DNA of 64,000 nucleotides, from contig CAYSGH010000011.1 of NCBI GenBank assembly GCA_964430505.1, positions 14,643 through 78,642 on the forward strand, written 5' to 3'. Below the pieces are notes generated by a model. It was not told where the DNA came from. It searched no databases and saw only the letters and a list, made by a program, of their open reading frames with translations. Positions within the stretch are counted from its first letter, which is position 1, and every line of letters begins with the position of its first letter. This document shows, piece after piece, positions 9,224 to 17,638 of the stretch. The stretch comes from UBA6176 sp032119375. GTDB taxonomy: Bacteria; Verrucomicrobiota; Verrucomicrobiia; Limisphaerales; UBA9464. Both the position numbers and the translations under genes were made by a program.

Positions 9224-9886
9224 ATGTTGGGAAGGCTGAAGGAAGCGTTGCCGGCGGTGTTTCTGGTGTTGCTGGCGTTGATGCGTTGGCCGGGCTTGTT
9301 GCCGGAGAACCTGAGCGCGGTGTACGGGCTGGTTTTCTGTGCCGGGGCGTTCCTGCGCTCCCCGCGTTGGGTGGGGGCGACGTTTGGGGTGTTGCTGGCG
9401 AGCGACGTGTTGTTGCTGTGTCATTACCGGTTCAACCAGGGCCTGGATGTGTTGGGGGCGGCGTCGGTGGTGTACCTGGCCATGAACTACGTGGGTTACG
9501 GTGTGATCTTGGCGTTGGGCCGGCGGTTTTCGGCAAGGTCGCGCTGGCTGGCGTTGGTGGCGGGCGGCGTGGTGGGCGCGTTGCTGTTCTACGTGGTGAC
9601 CAACACGGCGGCATGGTTTTTCAACCCGTTTCGCAACCCCGAGTACACGCGCACGTGGGCGGGCTGGATCACCGCGTTGACGAAGGGAACGGGCGGATAT
9701 CCGGAGACATGGACGTTCTTCAGGAACACGCTGCTGGGTGGCGGGCTGTTCACGGGGTTATTCAGCGGGGTTTGGAAGTGGTCCGGATCGGAGTCTCCGC
9801 AGGAGAAGGGCGAGGGCGAACGGGCGGCCGCGCCGGCTTCCGAGCCACCAGGGGAGGGTGCGGAGCCCGGGGAAGCCCATGCATGA
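9224..9886 (+). CDS. DUF6580 family membrane protein
   Basis: The protein has 220 residues and at least four hydrophobic segments (AVFLVLLALMRW; SAVYGLVFCAGAFL; VYLAMNYVGYGVILALG; ALVAGGVVGALLFYVVTN). The phrases 'RWVGATFGVLLASDVLLL' and 'TNTAAWFFNPFRNPEYTRTWAGW' (read in parts) match the DUF6580 group, in which a transport role has only been proposed. The last 35 residues are charged and low in complexity (GSESPQEKGEGERAAAPASE). Its stop overlaps the start of ung in an ATGA arrangement, which suggests translational coupling. Confidence 0.75.
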   Translation: MLGRLKEALPAVFLVLLALMRWPGLLPENLSAVYGLVFCAGAFLRSPRWVGATFGVLLASDVLLLCHYRFNQGLDVLGAASVVYLAMNYVGYGVILALGRRFSARSRWLALVAGGVVGALLFYVVTNTAAWFFNPFRNPEYTRTWAGWITALTKGTGGYPETWTFFRNTLLGGGLFTGLFSGVWKWSGSESPQEKGEGERAAAPASEPPGEGAEPGEAHA

Positions 9887-10602
9887 TGCTGGCGCTGCCG
9901 GGTGCATGGGGCGAGGGGGTGCGGCTCCCGGACGGTTGTCTGGAACGGATCGGGGAGCATTTGGAGGCCGAGCGAGCGGCGGGCCATGAGGTGTTGCCAG
10001 GGCCGGGACGGTTCTTTCGCGCGTTGGAATGCGTGGAGCCAGCGCGGGTTCAAGCCGTGATCCTGGGACAGGACCCCTACCCCACGCCCGGCCATGCGGA
10101 GGGCCTCAGCTTTTCGGTGGCGCCCGGCGTGCGGCCTTTTCCCGGTTCGCTTCGGAACATCCTTCGGGAGTGGTCGGCGGACCTGGGATTTTCCATTCCG
10201 AGGGAAGGCAGCCTGATGCCGTGGGCGCGCGCGGGCGTGTTGATGCTCAACACGGTGTTGTCCGTGCGTGCGGGTGAAGCGGGTTCGCACCGGGCAAAGG
10301 GTTGGGAACCGGTGACGGAGGCGATCCTGAGGAGGGTGGCGTCGAGCCCGGCGCGCGTGGTTTTCCTGTTATGGGGCAACGATGCGCGACGCCATGCCGG
10401 TTGGCTTTCGGAGGGGCCGCACGCCGTGTTGGAATCGGGGCATCCGTCACCGTTGTCGGCGCGGTTGTTTTTGGGTTGCCGATGTTTTTCCAAGGCCAAC
10501 CGGTTGTTGATGGAGGCGGGACGAGAGCCAGTGGATTGGCGGTTGGAGATGGGGCGCGAGACGGAGCTTGCGCCGGGTTTGGGGTCGGGCGACCGAGGTT
10601 GA
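9883..10602 (+). CDS. ung: Uracil-DNA glycosylase, family 1
   Basis: The protein has 239 residues, close to the 220-230 usual for family 1 UDG. It removes uracil from DNA as the first step of base-excision repair. The water-activating motif is GQDPYPTPGHAEGLSFSV near residues 66-83; the aspartate that activates water is kept, but the residue after PY is Pro where E. coli has His (GQDPYHG). The PYP form also occurs in other bacterial enzymes. The uracil-binding strand 'VLMLNTVLSV' and the leucine-loop motif HPSPLSA are intact. The start at 9883 gives an ATGA overlap with the preceding gene; the next codon is also ATG. The C-terminal 25 residues extend beyond the usual domain. Confidence 0.95.
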   Translation: MMLALPGAWGEGVRLPDGCLERIGEHLEAERAAGHEVLPGPGRFFRALECVEPARVQAVILGQDPYPTPGHAEGLSFSVAPGVRPFPGSLRNILREWSADLGFSIPREGSLMPWARAGVLMLNTVLSVRAGEAGSHRAKGWEPVTEAILRRVASSPARVVFLLWGNDARRHAGWLSEGPHAVLESGHPSPLSARLFLGCRCFSKANRLLMEAGREPVDWRLEMGRETELAPGLGSGDRG

Positions 10603-10628
10603 AGGGCGTGGGCGTGGGCCCCGGTGTC

Positions 10629-11020
10629 CCGGAGGGGCTGTAAGCCGAATTCTGTCTACCCCGCCGAGGCGGGGGAGAGGGTCATTTGTCTGAGCGGCCG
10701 ATACCCGGCGCCCGCCCGCCGAAGCGGGCCTGGAACGGGCCGTTCCAAGGCGCCCTATTTGGCCTTGCTCCCGGGGAGGTTTTCCGTGCCCCGGCGCTTA
10801 CGCGACGGGCGGTGGGCTTTTACCCCGCCTTTTCACCCTTGCCGCAGCCCTTGCGGGCCCCGGCGGTTTGTTTTCTGTGGCACTGTCTGTCGTGGTGCGC
10901 TTTCGCGCCCCGCTCCCGCGTGTATCCCTGGCCGTGCCAAGGTTACGCGGCCCCGAGCCCTGTGGAGTTCGGACTTTCCTCCCGCAGCAATGCCGCGAGC
11001 GACCCTCCGCCCCTCCGGAA
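10629..11020 (-). ncRNA. rnpB: RNase P RNA, bacterial type A
   Basis: On the minus strand the 3' part reads ACAGAATTCGGCTTACAG, the near-universal 3' end of bacterial RNase P RNA. About 300 nt upstream is GAGGAAAGTCCGAACTC, the conserved P4/CR-I segment. The two ends pair as P1: CCGGAGGGGC at 11018-11009 with GCCCCTCCGG at 10639-10630. This sets the gene at about 390 nt, normal for the class. The RNA is the catalytic subunit that trims the 5' leader of pre-tRNAs. It is divergent from nusA. The exact 5' and 3' ends are estimated from the P1 helix. Confidence 0.95.
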
Positions 11021-11025
11021 CGAGG

Positions 11026-11055
11026 GAAAGCCTACCGGGTTCGCCTCGTCGCCCA
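11026..11055 (-). promoter_or_regulatory. Possible rnpB promoter
   Basis: On the minus strand, TTGGGC is followed after 16 nt by TAGGCT, and the predicted 5' end of rnpB lies about 8-10 nt further on. The spacing suits a housekeeping sigma factor and the key positions of both hexamers fit moderately. No expression data support it. Confidence 0.35.
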
Positions 11056-11116
11056 AGCGGATTCTCGCGCAGGATCTGTATCTTCGACGTCGTCGGAAAC
11101 GTCCTGGGAATGGTCC

Positions 11117-11146
11117 TTGACGTTGTTGGGCGGAAATTCATAGCGT
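11117..11146 (+). promoter_or_regulatory. Possible nusA operon promoter
   Basis: TTGACG at 11117 is followed after 18 nt by TAGCGT, which keeps T1, A2 and T6 of the -10 consensus. It lies about 140 bp ahead of the nusA start, leaving a long leader that contains the hairpins described separately. This is inferred from the consensus only. Confidence 0.3.
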
Positions 11147-11165
11147 TGAGCAATAAGACAGCTTC

Positions 11166-11225
11166 CCGGGTCGGCCTTGGGGTCGACCAGCAAAAGTCGG
11201 AGGTGAAAACACCCGGCTTTTTTTT
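11166..11225 (+). promoter_or_regulatory. Possible attenuator in the nusA leader
   Basis: CCGGGT (11166-11171) can pair with ACCCGG (11211-11216), which is followed by C and eight T residues (11218-11225), the form of a weak intrinsic terminator. GGTCG (11169-11173) can instead pair with CGACC (11184-11188), and the two pairings share bases so they exclude each other. A third small hairpin, GGTG-AAAA-CACC (11202-11213), also overlaps. No plus-strand gene ends nearby, so the T-run is best read as part of the nusA leader. It could allow autoregulation by NusA, as is known for the E. coli operon, though by a different layout. Confidence 0.35.
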
Positions 11226-11282
11226 GTCGGCATTTGGGAAGCCACTTGGGCGCGAAGACGGGCACGGCTGGATGGCTGGGTT

Positions 11283-12581
11283 ATGAATGCGGAATTGATC
11301 GCCGTTCTTGAGTTGTGGGAGAAGGAAAAGGGAATCTCCAAGGATTACCTGCTTACCTCGATTCAGGAGGCCTTGGTGGCGGCGGCCAAGAAGTCGGTAG
11401 GGCCTGCGCGCCAATTGCGGGTCCACGTGGATCCCAAGACCGGAGCGACCCGGGCGTGGGCCACCTTGATGGTCACCGAGCGCGTGCTGTCCCGCCACGA
11501 CCAGATTTCCGTTTACGACGCCCGTCGGTCAGGCCATCCGGAGGCCAAGGTCGGTGACGAGGTGGAGGTGGAAGTCACCCCGAGGGACTTCGGTCGCATC
11601 GCCGCTCAGAGCGCCAAGCACACCCTGCTGGAGCTTCTTCGCAAGCAGGAGCGGGGCGTCATCCTCGAGGAATTCAAGGACCGGGTGGGCGAGATCGTGC
11701 CCGGCACGGTGCGACGCTTTGAGCGCTCGGACGTGATCGTCGAAATCGGAAAGGCCGAGGCGATCATGTACAACCGGGAGCGCGTCCCCACGGAGGAATA
11801 CCAGATCGGCGACCGCGTCCGATGCCGCATCCAATCCGTCAAGGACACGCCGCGTGGGCCGGAGATCTCCTTGTCCCGTGCCGCGCCGGAGTTCGTCATG
11901 GAGCTTTTCAGGCTCGAGGTCAGCGAGATTGCCGACCGCACGATCGAGGTGAAGGCCATTGCACGCGACCCCGGCTTCCGCACAAAAATGGCCGTGTTCA
12001 GCCGTGACCCTAAGGTGGACCCCGTCGGGGCCTGCGTTGGACTTCGCGGCCAACGGGTCAAGAACATCGTCCGTGAACTCAACGGCGAGAAGGTGGACAT
12101 CATTCCTTGGTCGCCCGACATCCGGCAGTTTGTCACCGAGGCGCTGAAGCCGGCGCGGCCCCGCAGCATCGTGATCGACGAGGTGAACCGCCGCGTCATC
12201 GCCTACTGCCCTGCCGACCAAGTCTATCTCGCGGCAGGGAGGAAGGGTCAGAACGCCATCTTGACCCAGCGGCTCACGGGATGGCAGATCTCGATCCAGC
12301 AAGAGGCGCAGCCGTCGAATCCCTTCGAGGCCCAGGTCCAGCATGCCGTGGACGAACTGGCCCAGGTGCCCGGCATCAGTGCCCTGCAGGCCCGAAGCAT
12401 CGTGAACGGCGGCTTCCACACCTTGGATGAACTCGCGGCCGCCGACATCGGCGACATCGAGGCCATTCCGGGAATTGGGCCCTCTGCTGCCACCATCTTG
12501 GAGGCGGCACGCGGTGAATTGGCCCGGCGCACCACTCTTCCGTCCACCGACGCCCAACCTGCCCCCCAAGGCCCCATCTAG
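11283..12581 (+). CDS. nusA: Transcription termination/antitermination factor NusA
   Basis: The protein has 432 residues. The order of domains is that of NusA: an N-terminal RNA-polymerase-binding domain (ELIAVLELWEKEKGISKDYL), an S1 domain near 135-200 (GEIVPGTVRRFERSDVIVEI), KH1 and KH2 near 205-345 (GACVGLRGQRVKNIVRELNG; AAGRKGQNAILTQRLTGWQI, the KH GXXG signatures) and a C-terminal helix-hairpin-helix pair (LAQVPGISALQARSIVNGGF; IEAIPGIGPSAATIL). It acts on paused RNA polymerase at pause, termination and antitermination sites. It heads the plus-strand run nusA-infB-rbfA. No rimP is seen upstream, where many genomes have it. infB starts 33 bp downstream. Confidence 0.96.
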   Translation: MNAELIAVLELWEKEKGISKDYLLTSIQEALVAAAKKSVGPARQLRVHVDPKTGATRAWATLMVTERVLSRHDQISVYDARRSGHPEAKVGDEVEVEVTPRDFGRIAAQSAKHTLLELLRKQERGVILEEFKDRVGEIVPGTVRRFERSDVIVEIGKAEAIMYNRERVPTEEYQIGDRVRCRIQSVKDTPRGPEISLSRAAPEFVMELFRLEVSEIADRTIEVKAIARDPGFRTKMAVFSRDPKVDPVGACVGLRGQRVKNIVRELNGEKVDIIPWSPDIRQFVTEALKPARPRSIVIDEVNRRVIAYCPADQVYLAAGRKGQNAILTQRLTGWQISIQQEAQPSNPFEAQVQHAVDELAQVPGISALQARSIVNGGFHTLDELAAADIGDIEAIPGIGPSAATILEAARGELARRTTLPSTDAQPAPQGPI

Positions 12582-12614
12582 CCCCCCAACCAGCCTGGCT
12601 GCCCTCCAACCTGT

Positions 12615-15410
12615 ATGCCCGTCCGGATTTACGACATCGCCAAGAAGCTCAACATCGAGAGCAAGTTCGTGCTCGCGAAGGCGAAGGAACTGGGCATCTC
12701 TGCTGCCAAGGTCCCGTCCAGCTCGCTCGACAAGATCACCGCCGAGTATCTCGAGCAGCAGATGACCCACCTCGCGTCGCCGACCCCGGCGCCCCCACCG
12801 GCCGCAGAGCCGATGCCCGTCGTCATTATCCCTGCCCCGGAACCGCCCTCCGCGCCCGCCGAGGAATCGGCTGCGGAGTCCGAGTCGGCTACCCCAGACT
12901 TTCTTGTCCAAGCGGTTGCCGAGGTTCCGGACTCCCCGGTGTTGCCCGTTCCGTTGGCCCCCGAAAGGCGTGCGGCAGAGCCGCCGCCTGCTCCCATCGA
13001 GTCCGCGCCTGCGCCCGCTCCTGCGCCTGCGCTCCCTGTGGACGAGGTTTCCCCCGCGTCCGGCAACGCCCCGGTGGCTGCTCCGGCAGAGCTGCCCACC
13101 CCGGCCCTTGCAGCGTCCGTCCCGGCTACTCCCATCCCCCACCCGCAGGTCACGCCACCTCCGGCAGCGGCCCTTGCAGCCCCCGCTTCCGCGCCTACTC
13201 CGACGCCGGTACCGTCGCCCGTGCCCATTGCGGCACCGCCTGCGCCGCCCAAGCCGCAATTGGGCGAAAAGATTGGCTCCATTGACCTTTCCAAGCTGGG
13301 GTATCGTCGCCCGGGGCAGGACGCCCGCAGCGGGCGTGATGATCGCGGCCCGGCCGCTCCCGGTGCGCGCGGTCCGGCCCAAGGGCCACCCGGTGCAAGG
13401 CCTGGTCCAGCTCAGGGACCCGGCCAAGGCGGGAGGCCTGGCGCTCCCTACCCGAGCCGCGGACCCGGCCAAGGCGGTCCGGGTCGCATGGACCGTCCCG
13501 GTTCTTGGAGGGGCGGCCCGGGTGCTCAGGGAGGCCCCGGTCAAAATCGTCCTGGTGCCGGACCCCAGAGGCCCGCAGCGCCACCCAAGCCACAACTCTC
13601 GGCAGACGCCCCTGTCATCCAGCTTCGCCCGCCCATTGTGGTTCGGGACCTTGCCGAGAAGATGGGACGGCGTCCTTTCCAGCTCATCGCGGACCTCATG
13701 CAGATGGGCGTCTTCGCCACGGTCACTCAAACGATCGACGCCGAGGTTGCGGCCAAGATTTGCTTCAAGAACGGGTTCAAGTTCGAGACCGAGAAGCGCG
13801 ACAAGGCCGCCCACGTGGTCAACGTGCCGCGCGAGCAAAAGGTTGAGTTGGACCAGGACGATGCCGCCGACCAGCTCAAGGCTCGCCCTCCGGTGGTCAC
13901 CATCATGGGCCACGTGGACCATGGGAAAACCTCCCTCCTCGACGTGATCCGCAAGGCCAATGTCGTGGCGGGCGAGGCCGGTGGCATTACCCAGCACATT
14001 GGCGCCTACACCATCTCCTACCCGCATCCCGAGCGGCGCGAGGAGATCATGCAGCTGACGTTCCTGGACACCCCGGGCCACGCTGCCTTCAGCGCCATGC
14101 GGGCACGCGGCGCAAACGTCACCGACATCGTCGTGCTCGTCGTGGCTGCCAATGACGGCGTCATGCCCCAGACCCTCGAGGCCTTGTCCCATGCCCAGGC
14201 CGCCAAGGTCCCCATCATCGTCGCCATCAACAAGTGCGACCACCCCAACGCCAACCCGATGCGGGTGAAGCAACAGCTTCAGGACAAGGGCCTCGTGCCC
14301 GACGACTGGGGCGGTGACACCCTCTACGTCGAGTGCTCCGCCCTCACCAAGCAGGGCGTGGAGCGCCTCATCGAGAGCATCTTGCTCCAGGCGGAGCTGA
14401 TGGAGCTGAAGGCCAATCCCAACCGCAAGGCCAAGGGCAATGTCATCGAGTCAGGCGTCGAGCCCGGAGGCCCCGTCGCCACCGTCCTCGTCCGCAAGGG
14501 CACCCTGCGCCTCGGCGACGTGGTCCTCTGTGGCCATCACTACGGCCGCGTCCGGGCCATGATGAACGAGGACGGCCAACGCCTGAAGGAGGCCGGGCCC
14601 TCCCACGCCGTGCGCCTCCTCGGCCTTAACGGCGTCCCCGAGGCCGGGTTCGAGTTCTCCGCCGTGGACAACGAGAAGGCCGCGCGCGAGCTCGCCGAGC
14701 AACGCGAGGAGGATCGCAAGAAGTCCGACCTCGAAGGCCTTCGCCCCCGCCGCCAAACCCTCGAGGATATCTTCACGAACATCGACCAGATGACCGCGAA
14801 GATCCTCAAGGTCATCGTCAAGGCCGACACCCAGGGTTCCGTCGAGGCCATCTGCGAGGCCCTGCGCAAGATCGAGACCACCAAGGTCCAGCTTGAGATC
14901 GTCCATTCCGCCGTCGGCGCCATCTCCGAGGGCGACGTGCTCCTCGCATCCTCCGCCGACGCCGTCATCCTCGGGTTCCACACGCGCGTGGACTCCAGCG
15001 CGGCGGAGACCGCCAAGCGCGAGGGCGTCCAGATCAAGCTTTACGCCATCATCTACGAGCTCATTGACCAGGTGAAGGAAGCCATGGCGGGCCTTCTCGA
15101 CCCCCTCCTCAAGGAGGTTGTGGTGGGCCAGGCCGAGGTTCGGAAGGTGTTCGAGCTGTCCAAGGGCGGGAAGGTTGCTGGCTGCATCGTCTCCTCCGGC
15201 CGGCTCATCCGTGGCAAGATGCGCGTCCGCCGCCGCTCCAACCTCATTTACGAGGGGGTTTCCCTCACCCTCAAGCGCTTCCAAGACGAGGTCCCCGAGG
15301 TGCGTTCCGGCTTCGAGTGCGGTGTCCGCCTGGATGGCTTTGATGATTTCCAGGAGGGTGACATCATCGAGTGCTACGCCGTCGAGAAGGTCGTCCAGAA
15401 GCTCACCTAG
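12615..15410 (+). CDS. infB: Translation initiation factor IF-2
   Basis: The protein has 931 residues, within the range for bacterial IF-2. An IF2_N domain at 1-52 (VRIYDIAKKLNIESKFVLAK) is followed by a long Ala/Pro-rich stretch and a Gly/Pro/Arg-rich stretch (about 60-335), then a second IF2_N domain. The GTPase domain carries G1 GHVDHGKT, G3 DTPGH, G4 NKCD and G5 SAL. Domains that bind fMet-tRNA follow to the end. IF-2 brings initiator tRNA to the 30S subunit and promotes subunit joining. The proline-rich linker is highly variable between taxa and explains the large overlapping frames here. The next gene, rbfA, starts 53 bp on. Confidence 0.97.
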   Translation: MPVRIYDIAKKLNIESKFVLAKAKELGISAAKVPSSSLDKITAEYLEQQMTHLASPTPAPPPAAEPMPVVIIPAPEPPSAPAEESAAESESATPDFLVQAVAEVPDSPVLPVPLAPERRAAEPPPAPIESAPAPAPAPALPVDEVSPASGNAPVAAPAELPTPALAASVPATPIPHPQVTPPPAAALAAPASAPTPTPVPSPVPIAAPPAPPKPQLGEKIGSIDLSKLGYRRPGQDARSGRDDRGPAAPGARGPAQGPPGARPGPAQGPGQGGRPGAPYPSRGPGQGGPGRMDRPGSWRGGPGAQGGPGQNRPGAGPQRPAAPPKPQLSADAPVIQLRPPIVVRDLAEKMGRRPFQLIADLMQMGVFATVTQTIDAEVAAKICFKNGFKFETEKRDKAAHVVNVPREQKVELDQDDAADQLKARPPVVTIMGHVDHGKTSLLDVIRKANVVAGEAGGITQHIGAYTISYPHPERREEIMQLTFLDTPGHAAFSAMRARGANVTDIVVLVVAANDGVMPQTLEALSHAQAAKVPIIVAINKCDHPNANPMRVKQQLQDKGLVPDDWGGDTLYVECSALTKQGVERLIESILLQAELMELKANPNRKAKGNVIESGVEPGGPVATVLVRKGTLRLGDVVLCGHHYGRVRAMMNEDGQRLKEAGPSHAVRLLGLNGVPEAGFEFSAVDNEKAARELAEQREEDRKKSDLEGLRPRRQTLEDIFTNIDQMTAKILKVIVKADTQGSVEAICEALRKIETTKVQLEIVHSAVGAISEGDVLLASSADAVILGFHTRVDSSAAETAKREGVQIKLYAIIYELIDQVKEAMAGLLDPLLKEVVVGQAEVRKVFELSKGGKVAGCIVSSGRLIRGKMRVRRRSNLIYEGVSLTLKRFQDEVPEVRSGFECGVRLDGFDDFQEGDIIECYAVEKVVQKLT

Positions 15411-15463
15411 CGCTTCGCCTTGCCCGACCCCGCCACGCTCGGCCTCGTCCCGGTCGCCCGCCC

Positions 15464-15850
15464 ATGAACGCGCCCCAGCCCCCCAGCCGACGCCTGCAAC
15501 GCGTCGCCGAGCTTGTCCGGCGCGAGCTGTCCGAGATCATCCGTCGTGACCTCGCCGTGGACGAGGTAGGGCTGCTGACGGTCAATGACGTCGTCGTTGC
15601 CCCGGACCTTCGCACGGCCACCGCCTTCGTCGGCTTCGTGGGCACCAAGTCCCAGCGCGCCGCCGCCCCGGAGCGACTGGAGGCGCGGTCCGCCCGCATC
15701 CAGCAACTCCTCGGATCCGGGCTTCGCCTCAAGTGGATCCCCGTCGTGCGATTCGTCCTGGACGACTCCATCGAACGCGGCAACCGCGTTCTGGCCATCC
15801 TGGACGAAATCGAGACCAAGGATGCCCGGCCGTCCCCTCCCTCCGCCTAG
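15464..15850 (+). CDS. rbfA: 30S ribosome-binding factor RbfA
   Basis: The protein has 128 residues, usual for RbfA. It begins 'SRRLQRVAELVRRELSEII', which matches the family start (RxxRVxxxIxxELxxIL), continues with 'VDEVGLLTVNDVVVAPDLR' and ends with 'RLKWIPVVRFVLDDSIERG'. RbfA binds the 30S subunit late in assembly and assists maturation of the 16S rRNA 5' end. The ATG at 15464 is preferred over an in-frame ATG at 15371 that lies inside infB. It is 18 bp ahead of the DHH phosphoesterase gene. Confidence 0.93.
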   Translation: MNAPQPPSRRLQRVAELVRRELSEIIRRDLAVDEVGLLTVNDVVVAPDLRTATAFVGFVGTKSQRAAAPERLEARSARIQQLLGSGLRLKWIPVVRFVLDDSIERGNRVLAILDEIETKDARPSPPSA

Positions 15851-15868
15851 CACGGCGGCCATTCCCCG

Positions 15869-16864
15869 ATGCCCACGCCCCTCAAGGACCCACCCAAGGC
15901 CGCCCAGGACATCCTCGGCCTCCTGCGTGCCGCCCGCTCCGTCTGTGTCGTGGGACACATCCGCCCCGATGGCGACTGCATCGGCTCGCAGCTCGGGCTG
16001 GCGCTGGCCCTCGAAGGCACCGGCAAGGACGTGACCGTCTGGAACCAAGACCCGGTCCCGCCCAAGCTCAGGTTCCTCGACCCCGAACGCCGCGTTCGCC
16101 GCCCTTCCTCCGGACACCGCTTCGACGTTGTCGTCGCCACCGACTGCGCTGCGCTCGACCGGTTGGGCGACGCCGAGCAGCACATCGGCGACCGCGGTGC
16201 GTTCGTGAACATCGACCATCACGCCTCGAACACCCGGTACGCCGACGTCAACTGGGTGTCGCCCCGCGAGCCCAGCACCGGCGAGCTCGTCTTCGACCTG
16301 TGCAACTGGGCCGGATGGAAGATCACGCGTCCCATTGCGGATTGCCTCTTCACTGCCATCAGCACGGACACGGGCTCGTTCCAGTATCCGAGCACGACGC
16401 CGGACACGTTGCACACGGCGGCGGCCCTGGTGGAGCGGGGCGCCGGCCTCGGGAAGATTTGCGAGGAGGTGTACCAAAGCTTCCCCCTCACCCGCGTGAA
16501 GCTGCTGCGGCACGTCTATTCGAGCTTCCGACTCACCCACGGCGACCGAACCGCCTACTTCTGGCTCCGGCAACGGGACTATTCCCGCGCCGGCGCGGCC
16601 ACGGACGAGTCCGAGGGGCTGATCGACCATGTCCGCGCCATCGACGGCGTGCAGGTGGCGTTGGTGTTCGAGGAGATGGCGGAGGGCGTCACCCGGGTTT
16701 CTTGGCGATCCAAGAATCCCGCCGTGGACGTGTCCGCGCTCGCCAAGGCGCTCGGCGGGGGTGGTCACCGGGCCGCCGCCGGGGCGCGTGTGCCGGGGAC
16801 TCCCTTGGGCGTCCAGCGCCGCGTCCTGGCCGCCGTGCGCAAGTCCCTCGACGCCGCGCGCTGA
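15869..16864 (+). CDS. nrnA: DHH-family phosphoesterase (NrnA-like nanoRNase / pAp phosphatase)
   Basis: The protein has 331 residues, typical for NrnA. The DHH domain shows 'VVGHIRPDGDCIGSQLGL' near residue 27, 'VVVATDCA', and the eponymous DHH in 'VNIDHHASNT' near 115. The DHHA1 domain ends in 'GGGGHRAAAG', the substrate-binding glycine motif. NrnA enzymes degrade 2-5 nt RNA and dephosphorylate 3'-phosphoadenosine 5'-phosphate. The position between rbfA and truB is the same as in Firmicutes and many other phyla, where the order rbfA-nrnA-truB is common. That context favours NrnA over RecJ. Confidence 0.92.
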   Translation: MPTPLKDPPKAAQDILGLLRAARSVCVVGHIRPDGDCIGSQLGLALALEGTGKDVTVWNQDPVPPKLRFLDPERRVRRPSSGHRFDVVVATDCAALDRLGDAEQHIGDRGAFVNIDHHASNTRYADVNWVSPREPSTGELVFDLCNWAGWKITRPIADCLFTAISTDTGSFQYPSTTPDTLHTAAALVERGAGLGKICEEVYQSFPLTRVKLLRHVYSSFRLTHGDRTAYFWLRQRDYSRAGAATDESEGLIDHVRAIDGVQVALVFEEMAEGVTRVSWRSKNPAVDVSALAKALGGGGHRAAAGARVPGTPLGVQRRVLAAVRKSLDAAR

Positions 16865-16903
16865 GCCCGCGCCTCATCCGGCATCCCCAGCTTTTGTCCT
16901 TTT

Positions 16904-17620
16904 ATGCTTTCAACCTCACCTCTCGACGGTGCCCTGGTCGTGGACAAGCCCTCCGGGTGCACCTCCCATGACGTCGTGGACCGCGTCCGCCGGCGCTTCC
17001 AAATCAAGAAGGTCGGCCATTGCGGCACGCTGGACCCCAACGCCACGGGGCTTTTGGTCCTGCTATTGGGCCAGGCCACCCGCCTCTCGGAGAAGTTCAT
17101 GGCGTCCGACAAGGTGTACGAGGGCGACATCAAGCTGGGTGAATCGACGGACTCCTACGACGCCGACGGCAACGTGACCGGATCCTTGCCCGTGCCGCCG
17201 TTGACCCTTGAACAGCTGAACGAGGAGGCCCGCGGATTCCTCGGCGACCAACAGCAGGTCCCCCCCATGGTCAGCGCCGTCAAGATCCAGGGCGTCCCGC
17301 TCTACAAGCTCGCGCGCAAGGGCCAGGAGGTCGAACGACAGCCCCGCTTCGTTCACATTTACTCCTTCAAGTTCTCTTCCTACGACGAGCCGGTCGCCCG
17401 CTTCCGCCTCGCTTGTACCAAGGGCACCTACGTCCGCACCGTCGCCCATGAGCTCGGCCAAAAGCTCGGCTGTGGCGCCCACCTGCTCACCCTGCGCCGC
17501 CTCGTCTCCGGCAAGTTCGACGTCGCCGATGCCACCCCGCTCCAGACCATCCTCGGCTGGACCGAGCCCGAGCTGACCCGGCACGTGATCCCATTCCTCA
17601 AGCTCCGCGCTTACGAGTAG
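16904..17620 (+). CDS. truB: tRNA pseudouridine(55) synthase TruB
   Basis: The protein has 238 residues. It makes the universal pseudouridine in the T-loop of tRNA. 'GALVVDKPSGCTSHDVVDRV' opens the domain, and 'GHCGTLDPNATGLLVLLLG' near residues 45-63 holds the catalytic aspartate. The later motifs 'PPMVSAVKIQGVPLYKLARKG' (seen as PPMVSAVKIQG and LYKLARKG) and 'CTKGTYVRTVAHELGQKLG' are intact. It is shorter than E. coli TruB (314) because the C-terminal PUA-like region is absent, a form found in several phyla. ribF starts 18 bp downstream. Confidence 0.95.
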   Translation: MLSTSPLDGALVVDKPSGCTSHDVVDRVRRRFQIKKVGHCGTLDPNATGLLVLLLGQATRLSEKFMASDKVYEGDIKLGESTDSYDADGNVTGSLPVPPLTLEQLNEEARGFLGDQQQVPPMVSAVKIQGVPLYKLARKGQEVERQPRFVHIYSFKFSSYDEPVARFRLACTKGTYVRTVAHELGQKLGCGAHLLTLRRLVSGKFDVADATPLQTILGWTEPELTRHVIPFLKLRAYE

Positions 17621-17638
17621 GAGCCACCGTCGCCCGCC

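Noticed and set aside
11218..11225. T8 run read as a terminator of a preceding plus-strand gene
   Set aside because: The nearest upstream plus-strand gene, ung, ends more than 600 bp away, beyond rnpB. The run is better placed in the nusA leader.
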